Shown one piece after another: positions 1-4,493 of a DNA stretch of 5,324 bases. The DNA comes from Megamonas sp. UBA1799. GTDB taxonomy: Bacteria; Bacillota; Negativicutes; Selenomonadales; Selenomonadaceae. Numbering within the stretch: the stretch's first letter is position 1; each line of letters opens with the position of its first letter. The position numbers and the translations under genes were made by a program. The stretch covers positions 1 to 5,324 of the forward strand of contig DCFR01000084.1 of assembly GCA_002319815.1 (NCBI GenBank), read 5' to 3'. The notes under the pieces are model-generated. The model was not told the origin of the DNA. It saw only the letters and a list, made by a program, of their open reading frames with translations, and did no database searches.

Positions 1-108
1 TACTTTTATAGTATCATTTACAGATAACACCCCCACATAAATTAACCATGCTTTTTATATCTTGCATAACATCAAAATAAAAAAGCATTTTAAGGAGAAT
101 TAGAAATC

Positions 109-293
109 ATGGAAACGAAAGTACAGATTTAATCACCGTAGAAGAGCTTTGCGATATCCTCTTAATCGGTCGTAACGCTACCTATCAACTCTTATCATCA
201 AGTAAAATCAAATGTTTCCGACTTAACCGGATATGGAAAATCCCCAAAGAAAGCGTGAGTGTCTACATTCGAGAACAAAGCAATTTGATCTAA
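109..293 (+). pseudogene. Frameshifted excisionase-like helix-turn-helix protein
   Basis: A ribosome binding site (AAGGAG, 92-97) precedes ATG at 109, but that frame stops after seven codons (METKVQI). The frame starting at 126 is open to the TAA at 291 and encodes 55 residues beginning DLITVEELCDILLIGRNATY, with a later RIWKIPKESV segment. This is the usual layout of small MerR-like 'excisionase family' proteins: a helix-turn-helix with the Y-x-L-L-x-S turn, then a two-strand wing ending in W-K-I-P. The body frame has no ATG, GTG or TTG between its upstream stop at 78 and the domain. One extra A in the AAA at 118-120 would join ATG to the body as M-E-T-K-S-T-D-L-I. The gene is therefore either a recent single-base-deletion pseudogene or intact with a sequencing error. 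Such proteins regulate excision by the neighbouring integrase or act as small DNA-binding regulators. Confidence 0.7.
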
Positions 294-295
294 AA

Positions 296-329
296 AATAA
301 GAGCTTGTTCCATTTGGCAAGCTCTTATT
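296..329 (+). terminator. Hairpin terminator after the HTH gene
   Basis: Perfect 12-bp inverted repeat (AATAAGAGCTTG at 296-307 with its complement at 318-329) around a 10-base loop, beginning three bases after the TAA of the HTH gene. The left side is preceded by an A run and the right stem ends TTATT, so it may act in either direction. The T tract is weak. It separates the HTH gene from the toxin-antitoxin promoter. Confidence 0.7.
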
Positions 330-354
330 CCGTCTCCAATTAATCAATAAAAGC

Positions 355-367
355 TTTACATTGTAAA
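355..367. promoter_or_regulatory. Palindromic operator overlapping the -35 box
   Basis: TTTACATTGTAAA is a perfect inverted repeat (6-base arms, 1-base centre) and contains the whole -35 box. RelB/DinJ-type antitoxins bind palindromes in their own promoter as ribbon-helix-helix dimers, alone or with toxin, and repress the operon. Position and symmetry fit an autoregulatory operator; binding itself is inferred. Confidence 0.55.
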
Positions 368-383
368 CTAATCAATTTATAAT
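355..383 (+). promoter_or_regulatory. Sigma-70-type promoter of the toxin-antitoxin operon
   Basis: A -35 box TTTACA (355-360) and a perfect -10 box TATAAT (378-383) are separated by exactly 17 bases. Transcription would start near 390, just ahead of the AAAGGTGG ribosome binding site at 391-398. The leader would be only about 16 bases before the ATG at 406. This also argues against translation from the ATG at 388, which would sit at or upstream of the RNA's 5' end. Confidence 0.75.
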
Positions 384-405
384 ATAGATGAAAGGTGGCA
401 ATATT

Positions 406-678
406 ATGGCTACAGTACCTACTCAGGTCAGAATTGACCGGGATGTAAAAGAACAGGCTTCTGCCCTGTTCAATCAATTGGGAATCGATATGTCGGGTGC
501 CGTGAATCTGTTTCTCCATCAATGTCTCTTACATGGCGGCCTTCCCTTCTCCGTGGAACTCCCCCGCTTTTCACAAAATACATTGAGTGCTATGGCAGAA
601 GCCAAGCGTATATCCCACGATCCATCTTTGCCAAGCTATGACAGTATGGATGAGCTAAAGAAGGCTTTAGACGAATAA
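406..678 (+). CDS. RelB/DinJ-family type II antitoxin
   Basis: A 90-residue protein starting MATVPTQVRIDRDVKEQA. The N-terminal strand T-Q-V-R-I-D followed by two helices (V-K-E-Q-A..., then M-S-G-A-V-N-L-F-L) is the ribbon-helix-helix DNA-binding fold of RelB/DinJ antitoxins. The G-L-P-F segment after it and the acidic tail (YDSMDELKKALDE) are typical of the toxin-wrapping C-terminus. The start at 406 is preferred over the in-frame ATG at 388 because AAAGGTGG (391-398) lies 7 bases upstream of it and the promoter would initiate near 390. It should neutralise the YafQ-like toxin encoded immediately downstream and repress the shared promoter through the palindrome at 355-367. The gene looks intact. 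It is assigned to family only; the exact subfamily symbol cannot be fixed. Confidence 0.88.
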   Translation: MATVPTQVRIDRDVKEQASALFNQLGIDMSGAVNLFLHQCLLHGGLPFSVELPRFSQNTLSAMAEAKRISHDPSLPSYDSMDELKKALDE

Positions 679-956
679 ATTATCATCTGAAATTTACATC
701 TGCCTGCAAGAAGTCTTACAAACGCAGTCATAGACGTGGGTTAAACCTCCAAAAGTTAGACGAGATCATTGATAAATTACGTCAGGGCAATCTATTGCCC
801 GCAAAATGCCGTGACCATGCGCTAACCGGAAAACTGTCCTGCTTTCGTGAGTGCCATATCCAGCCAGACTGGCTGCTCATTTACATGATTGAAAACGATA
901 TTCTTACGCTTACTCTCGTCGATACAGGCAGTCATGCCAATCTCTTCAACCTGTAA
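679..956 (+). pseudogene. YafQ-type mRNA interferase toxin lacking a start codon
   Basis: The frame is open through 681-953 and stops with TAA at 954-956. It encodes about 91 residues beginning YHLKFTSACKKSYKRSHRRG. YafQ/RelE-family toxins are ribosome-dependent mRNA endonucleases. All the residues important in E. coli YafQ have counterparts: the D-H-x-L histidine (codon 816-818), C-H-I-x-P-D-W (His 855-857, Asp 867-869, Trp 870-872), and S-H-A-N-L-F (His 933-935, Phe 945-947). The frame has no ATG, GTG or TTG upstream of the domain; the antitoxin stop runs straight into ATTATCATCTG. Restoring one G (ATG TAT CAT CTG) would give a start codon directly after the antitoxin TAA, the spacing expected for a coupled pair. 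It is thus a start-loss mutant or a sequencing error. CTG at 687 is a poor alternative because no ribosome binding site precedes it. Confidence 0.78.
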
Positions 957-963
957 TGCATAA

Positions 964-986
964 TGGGGTAATTCGTGGGGTAATTC
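964..986 (+). repeat. Tandem 11-bp direct repeat near the att site
   Basis: TGGGGTAATTC occurs at 964-974 and again at 976-986, a 12-base period. A partial inverted copy of the core (TACCCC) lies at 1061-1066. Short direct repeats of this kind between the end of an element and its attachment core are typical arm-type integrase binding sites. The role is inferred from position, about 120-160 bases from the tRNA fragment. Confidence 0.5.
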
Positions 987-1002
987 TAACACTAAACATG
1001 TG

Positions 1003-1027
1003 CTCTATACGCTCTACATACTCTATA
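1003..1027 (+). repeat. Three CTCTAYA repeats at 9-bp spacing
   Basis: CTCTATA (1003-1009), CTCTACA (1012-1018) and CTCTATA (1021-1027) recur at exactly 9-base intervals. They lie between the GGGGTAATTC repeats and the tRNA fragment. Regularly spaced short repeats here could bind an excisionase or another accessory protein. No family match can be claimed, and the rest of 987-1090 shows no gene. Confidence 0.4.
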
Positions 1028-1101
1028 TTGTAGACAAAAGTGCACTTGATGCATGATAAATACCCCTTACCAGCCATAAGAACTAAGTGTTAAATCGTTA
1101 G

Positions 1102-1145
1102 ACTGGGTAACCGGTGCGAGAGTTCGAATCTCTCCCACTCCGCCA
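1102..1145 (+). other. tRNA-Ser 3' fragment (attachment site, attR-like)
   Basis: In order: a long variable arm ACTGG-GTAA-CCGGT (1102-1115); a T arm with stem GAGAG/CTCTC and loop TTCGAAT (1118-1134); the acceptor 3' strand CCACTCC (1135-1141); discriminator G (1142); and encoded CCA (1143-1145). A long variable arm with discriminator G identifies a serine tRNA. The matching 5' acceptor strand (GGAGTGG), D arm and anticodon arm are absent upstream, so this is not a functional tRNA gene. It is the segment duplicated when an element integrates into a tRNA 3' end. Homology may begin a little earlier (around CGTTAG, 1096), but the partner copy is outside the window and the exact core cannot be delimited. 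Confidence 0.8.
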
Positions 1146-1157
1146 TTGAAAATAGTT

Positions 1158-1195
1158 AGAGACTTTGGAGAAATTTCCAAAGTCTCTTTTTGTTT
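1158..1195 (+). terminator. Rho-independent terminator, originally of the tRNA-Ser gene
   Basis: Perfect 12-bp stem (AGAGACTTTGGA at 1158-1169 with its complement at 1176-1187), 6-base loop, then TTTTGTTT on the plus strand. It lies 13 bases after the CCA of the tRNA fragment. It probably terminated the tRNA-Ser transcript before the element separated the two. It marks the start of host chromosome. Confidence 0.85.
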
Positions 1196-1245
1196 GCCAA
1201 TAGAGCGAAACTAAAATTGCATCTTCACTATAACCGTGTATATTG

Positions 1246-1297
1246 AATGGCCCTCCTATAAGTTAGATTTTTAAGTCTAACTTATAGGAGGGCCATT
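1246..1297. terminator. Perfect 22-bp inverted repeat at the operon end
   Basis: Arms 1246-1267 and 1276-1297 are exact reverse complements (22 of 22) around the 8-base loop TTTTTAAG. Each arm contains GGCCCTCC followed by TATAAGTTAGA. It lies 69 bases beyond the stop of the last clear gene of the minus-strand operon, so transcription termination is the simplest role. Neither side has a proper T tract, however. The perfect arms could instead be the fused terminal repeats of a miniature or deleted transposon; no target duplication is evident in the flanks. Confidence 0.55.
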
Positions 1298-1389
1298 TAC
1301 ATAATTCTCTTTTCCCTTACAGAAGCAACGCAATCCAGAATTTTCCCTGCGAATCTCTCCCTTGCTTCAGCCTTTCGCCGAAACTTCAT
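1297..1389 (-). CDS. Possible 30-residue small protein overlapping the MTAP-like gene
   Basis: A minus-strand frame begins at ATG 1389, inside the last codons of the MTAP-like gene but in another frame. It runs to TAA at 1297-1299, at the foot of the large inverted repeat. The product is short and highly basic, beginning MKFRRKAEARERFAGKIL and ending SVREKRIM, probably one helix. An AAGGA at 1398-1402 lies 8 bases before the ATG, a proper ribosome binding site that also suits translational coupling. A second ATG at 1398 would overlap that site and is less likely. There is no recognisable family. It could be a real small protein, the remnant of a lost downstream gene, or chance. Confidence 0.25.
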   Translation of the reverse strand: MKFRRKAEARERFAGKILDCVASVREKRIM

Positions 1390-2215
1390 TGTAGACATCC
1401 TTGAGCAGGGTTTCCTTCCGCAGGCTCAGGCACTCACATGAACGGGCGTCGGCATCCACATTACGAATGGTTTCCAAAAGGATTTCCCCGATCATCGGCG
1501 CATCATCATAAAAAATATCCGCCATCGCCTGATGCGACCATTTTTTTATGCCCTCACCGTAATTTACGGTAAAGTACAGTCCGGCATAGCAGGCACCGAT
1601 TTCACGAGCCAGATAGACTTCCGGCGCAATGCTCTGGCCAACGATATCGGCATGGCCGTTCAGCATTGCTACTTCCGCTGGGCTTTCAAAATGACGGCCA
1701 TCAGTAACGACATAGGTGCCGCGGCTGAAAATCCGTCCGGTAAAACGTTTTTTGGTTGCCGTTAACAGCGCCTGCCGCATTTCCGGACAAAGCGCATCCC
1801 GCATGATCAAAAGATAACGCCCGTCCAGCATGACGTCCTTGCGTACCGACAGATCGAGATAATCATCGGGAACGATAAAATCCCGCAAATCCAGCAACCG
1901 ATTGACCGTGCCGACGCCCCCTTCGGACAGGATGCGTTTGACACCAGCCTCGCGAAACGTCCAGAATACCTGCCGCGAAGCATCCGCCCGGGTAACGCCG
2001 GAACGCCAGCCATGCATCCGGCAGGTCAGCACTTTTTTCTTGCCCACGGAAAAAAGCCGGAACGCCGCACTCTCGCCATAAGGCGTTTGAAAATGGAGGT
2101 TATCCTCCAAAACAGTCACATCTTCATCCGGCAGCTGCGCCGGAAAATTGCTGGAAAGAGTCCCTGACCCGCCAACGACGGCATATTCTGCCTTTGGAAT
2201 GCTTTGATTGTTCAT
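1367..2215 (-). CDS. MTAP/purine nucleoside phosphorylase-fold protein, candidate futalosine-cleaving enzyme
   Basis: A 282-residue protein of the nucleoside phosphorylase family, close to MTAP in length. Visible landmarks: phosphate-loop GGSG (15-18); RMHGW (66-70) where MTAP has RHGR; EGGVGTV (98-104) where MTAP has TACGSL; GTYVVTDGRHFES (166-178); and ADIVGQSIAPEVYLARE (189-205). By eye, human MTAP's adenine-contacting Asp220/Asp222 (T-D-Y-D) align with Asn218/Gly220 here (V-N-Y-G), and Met-Thr of the ribose/phosphate site becomes Gln-Ser. ATG at 2215 is chosen because AGGAAGG (2225-2231) lies 9 bases ahead; a TTG at 2224 directly abuts that site and cannot be the start. It lies 16 bases after mqnC in the same operon. 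In this pathway the base must be removed from (amino)futalosine between the MqnE and MqnC steps, so this is the obvious candidate. Ordinary methylthioadenosine salvage is the alternative. Confidence 0.75.
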   Translation of the reverse strand: MNNQSIPKAEYAVVGGSGTLSSNFPAQLPDEDVTVLEDNLHFQTPYGESAAFRLFSVGKKKVLTCRMHGWRSGVTRADASRQVFWTFREAGVKRILSEGGVGTVNRLLDLRDFIVPDDYLDLSVRKDVMLDGRYLLIMRDALCPEMRQALLTATKKRFTGRIFSRGTYVVTDGRHFESPAEVAMLNGHADIVGQSIAPEVYLAREIGACYAGLYFTVNYGEGIKKWSHQAMADIFYDDAPMIGEILLETIRNVDADARSCECLSLRKETLLKDVYNEVSAKG

Positions 2216-2231
2216 AACTGCCAACCTTCCT

Positions 2232-3257
2232 TTAAAATCGTTTGATAAGATGATACTCCGTATCTCTTTGCGCCGGTTTTTTGCCGGCGCCGCGAATGAG
2301 CCCAGCCATCTTTTGAATGGACATTTCGTAACGGGTTCCGGCAGCGCGGACTACATTCTCTTCCAGCATAATACTGCCGAGATCATCGGCGCCAAATCCC
2401 AGTGTCAGTTGTCCGATACGCTCGCCCTGCGTTACCCAGGAGCCCTGAATATGCGTGATATTATCCATGTACAGCCGCGTCATGGCCAGCGTTTTCATAT
2501 AGTCCCAGCCGGATGTCTTGACCCCGCCCAGCGCCGTATGGCCCGGCTGAAACGTCCAGGTAATAAAAGCCCGAAAGCCGCCCGTCTTGTCCTGCAGCCG
2601 GCGAATCCGTTCCATATGCTCTATGCGCTGCGCCATGCTCTCACCCAGCCCAATAACCATAGTAGCCGTACTTTCCATACCAATGGAATGCGCGCATTCC
2701 ATGACATGCAGCCAGTCCTCCGTCATGATTTTTTTCGGGCTCACCCGGCGGCGCACTTCATCGACCAGAATTTCCGCGCCACCGCCTGGCAAACTGTCCA
2801 ATCCGGCCTCCTGCAGCCGCTTCAAGGTATCCAGCACGGAAAGACCCGCCTGCCGGGCAAAATGCTGAATCTCAGTAGCGGTAAAAGAATGAATTGTAAT
2901 CGAAGGAAAGGTCTGTTTAATCTGCCGCAGCATCGTTTCATAATACGCCAGCCCCAGATCCGGATGCAGCCCTCCCTGAATCATCACTTGGGTGCCGCCG
3001 GCTTCCACGGTTTCCCGTACCTTCGCCAGGATTTCTTCATTCGTCAGCAGATAAGCATCGGGATGTTCCCGCCGGCGGAAAAATGCGCAGAAGCGGCATT
3101 CATTGATACAAACATTGGTATAATTGATATTGCGGTCTACGATAAACGTCACCGTATCGTCAAAACGTTTTTGCCGTGCCGCATCGGCCTGACAGCCAAG
3201 TTCCATCGGATCGCCATGCTGTAAAAGTTCCGTACCTTCCTGTACTGTCAATCGCAT
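2232..3257 (-). CDS. mqnC: Cyclic dehypoxanthinyl futalosine synthase (radical SAM)
   Basis: A 341-residue radical SAM enzyme that cyclises dehypoxanthinyl futalosine in the futalosine menaquinone pathway; cytoplasmic. The [4Fe-4S] motif is C50-x3-C54-x2-C57 within NYTNVCINECRFCAFFR. It is followed by GGTQVMIQGGLHPDLG (87-102), HSFTATEIQHFA (123-134) and LDSLPGGGAEIL (153-164). The C-terminal half has the MqnC-type WTFQPGHTALGG and SWVTQG segments, and GFGADDLGS where MqnE proteins have DDLDGT. These residues separate MqnC from MqnE. ATG at 3257 overlaps the last 10 bases of the upstream MqnE-like gene (stop at 3248), with GGAAGGGG just upstream, so the two are probably translationally coupled. 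No key residue is missing. Confidence 0.9.
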   Translation of the reverse strand: MRLTVQEGTELLQHGDPMELGCQADAARQKRFDDTVTFIVDRNINYTNVCINECRFCAFFRRREHPDAYLLTNEEILAKVRETVEAGGTQVMIQGGLHPDLGLAYYETMLRQIKQTFPSITIHSFTATEIQHFARQAGLSVLDTLKRLQEAGLDSLPGGGAEILVDEVRRRVSPKKIMTEDWLHVMECAHSIGMESTATMVIGLGESMAQRIEHMERIRRLQDKTGGFRAFITWTFQPGHTALGGVKTSGWDYMKTLAMTRLYMDNITHIQGSWVTQGERIGQLTLGFGADDLGSIMLEENVVRAAGTRYEMSIQKMAGLIRGAGKKPAQRDTEYHLIKRF

Positions 3258-4360
3258 GTCTCTGCCCCTTCCCCCGTGTCGTTGACCGCCCGGTAAAAAG
3301 TATCCCGTTCCACCGGTTCATATCCGGTTTCCCGGATCAGCTGCTGCAGCGCTTCCCGGGTGATGCCGGTGTTTGTGCGAGCGCCAGCCGCATGAATGAT
3401 TTTTTCCTCGCCGATGGTTCCATCGAGATCATCGGCGCCAAACCCCAGTGCCAGCTGGGCAATCGGCAGCGTCAGCATGATCCAGAAAGCTTTCACATGA
3501 TCTATATTGTCCAGCACCAGCCGGGAAAGCGCCAGCATCTTCATATCTTCCCAAGCGCCGACGCGCTGGAGATGATAGGTTTCTCCCAGCTCTGTATGTT
3601 CCGGATGAAAAGGGAACAGCATAAATGCCTGAAAACCTTTGGTTTCATCCTGCAGATCCCGCAGGGTAAACAAATGCTGCAGCCTTTCTTCAACGGTCTC
3701 AACATGCCCGTACATCATCGATGCATTGGTCCGGATACCCAGTTGATGTGCGGTTTTCATCGTGGCCAGCCATTCAGTTGCCGAAGCTTTTTTAGGACAG
3801 ATGATTGCGCGCACCCGATCGGAAAGAATCTCCGCTCCGCCGCCCGGCAAACTGTCCAACCCGGCCTCCTGCAGAATTTCCAGCACCTCACGCAGGGATT
3901 TGCCGGTTTGTCGGGAAAAATTGACGATCTCCACCGGCGTAAAAGCTTTTACATCCACCTGCGGCAAAGCTTCCTTTACCTGCCGCACCACGGAAACATA
4001 ATAGGAAAACGGCCGGTCGGGGTGCAGTGCGCTGACAATATGGACCTCCGACAGCCGCTGCATCGTCCGGGCTTTTTCCAGAATATGCGCAATGTCCGCC
4101 GGTTCCATCACATAGCCTCGCTGGTCGCCCGCCGCGACCTGAAACGCGCATAAAGGACAGTTTGAACTGCAGATATTCGTCAGATTGATATGCAGATTTA
4201 CGGTATAAAAAACTTTTTTACCGCTTTTACGTTCTTTCATTTTACGAGCGCAGGCGGCCAAAAACAACAAATCATTATCCTCATATAACGCCAAGGCATC
4301 TGCCAAAGAAAGTCTTTCCCCATCCATAGCTTTCTGCCGCGCTTGTTCCCGATTCTTCAT
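3248..4360 (-). CDS. mqnE: Aminodeoxyfutalosine synthase (radical SAM), complete copy
   Basis: A 370-residue radical SAM enzyme of the MqnE/CofH group. MqnE adds the SAM-derived adenosyl radical to 3-[(1-carboxyvinyl)oxy]benzoate to make aminodeoxyfutalosine. The N-terminal helical lead (LSLADALALYEDNDLLFLA) is typical. The cluster motif is C64-x3-C68-x2-C71 in NLTNICSSNCPLCAF. HIVSALHPD, KAFTPVEI, LDSLPGGGAEILSDRVR, MMYGHVET, LQDETKGFQAF, AFWIMLTL and GFGADDLDGT follow in the expected order, ending with the usual ERDTFYR. ATG at 4360 has AGGGGA about 8 bases upstream. It overlaps mqnC by 10 bases. Of the two MqnE-like genes this one keeps the family's Pro-Gly-Gly-Gly loop and ending, so I take it as the better MqnE candidate. 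Which paralogue does the reaction cannot be proved from sequence. Confidence 0.82.
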   Translation of the reverse strand: MKNREQARQKAMDGERLSLADALALYEDNDLLFLAACARKMKERKSGKKVFYTVNLHINLTNICSSNCPLCAFQVAAGDQRGYVMEPADIAHILEKARTMQRLSEVHIVSALHPDRPFSYYVSVVRQVKEALPQVDVKAFTPVEIVNFSRQTGKSLREVLEILQEAGLDSLPGGGAEILSDRVRAIICPKKASATEWLATMKTAHQLGIRTNASMMYGHVETVEERLQHLFTLRDLQDETKGFQAFMLFPFHPEHTELGETYHLQRVGAWEDMKMLALSRLVLDNIDHVKAFWIMLTLPIAQLALGFGADDLDGTIGEEKIIHAAGARTNTGITREALQQLIRETGYEPVERDTFYRAVNDTGEGAETCD

Positions 4361-4426
4361 CCTTTTTGTCCCCTTATTCTTTGTTCTTACCTATTTCTTC
4401 CCCGTTGACGCTTCCCCAGCGACAAA

Positions 4427-4472
4427 CAGGAACGGTCCGCACCCGCAAAGTTGCTGGTACAGACCGCTCCTG
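4427..4472 (-). promoter_or_regulatory. Long RNA hairpin between the two mqnE-like genes
   Basis: In the 133-base gap, the minus-strand RNA can fold 4472-4452 onto 4447-4427 with a 4-base loop (4448-4451). That is about 20 pairs with a single A-G mismatch. Three positions that would be C-A mismatches on the plus strand (4432/4467, 4438/4461, 4440/4459) are all G-U pairs in the minus-strand transcript, so the structure belongs to the operon RNA. A shorter hairpin (stem 4407-4412 with 4418-4423, one mismatch, loop GGGGA) follows. After the main stem the RNA reads UUUGUC, a poor T tract. It may be an attenuating terminator or a processing site that sets different levels for the upstream and downstream genes. 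I recognise no known riboswitch. Confidence 0.5.
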
Positions 4473-4493
4473 CATCGAATGCCGGAAAAGTGC

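Larger units (their letters stand above)
1..1145. mobile_element. Right end of a tRNA-Ser-integrated element (inferred)
   Basis: This stretch is visibly richer in A and T than the menaquinone operon to its right. It carries accessory-type cargo: a degraded excisionase-like gene and a toxin-antitoxin pair. It ends exactly at the CCA of a tRNA-Ser 3' fragment that lacks its 5' half. Tyrosine recombinases commonly integrate into tRNA 3' ends; this leaves the intact tRNA at one border and a duplicated 3' segment at the other. Because the fragment is on the plus strand, the intact tRNA and the rest of the element should lie to the left. No integrase is present, and the left border is outside the window, so the element type (prophage, ICE or genomic island) cannot be told. 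Bases 1-91 hold no feature I can support. Confidence 0.55.

Noticed and set aside
388..405. Antitoxin start at ATG 388
   Set aside because: It would lie at or before the predicted transcription start (about 390); the ribosome binding site AAAGGTGG is downstream of it and serves ATG 406.
1050..1145. A complete tRNA-Ser gene
   Set aside because: No GGAGTGG acceptor 5' strand, D arm or anticodon arm can be found upstream of the variable arm; only the 3' part is present.
2216..2224. TTG start for the MTAP-like gene at 2224
   Set aside because: TTG directly follows the AGGAAGG ribosome binding site with no spacing; ATG 2215 has a 9-base spacing.
2267..2291. GC-rich hairpin with a T6 loop inside the 3' part of mqnC
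   Set aside because: GCGCCGG and CCGGCGC flank a T run, but this is explained by the codons for Ala-Gly-Lys-Lys-Pro-Ala; the A6 run is not in the right frame to be a -1 slippery site, and the gene continues normally.
2208..3224. A 338-codon plus-strand open frame
   Set aside because: It lies wholly antisense to mqnC, which has clear catalytic motifs; the translation shows no recognisable domain and no ribosome binding site. A codon-bias shadow.
3176..4153. A 325-codon plus-strand open frame
   Set aside because: Antisense to the complete mqnE, in the same relative frame as the shadow over mqnC. The parallel arises because the two radical SAM genes share sequence, not because it is a gene.
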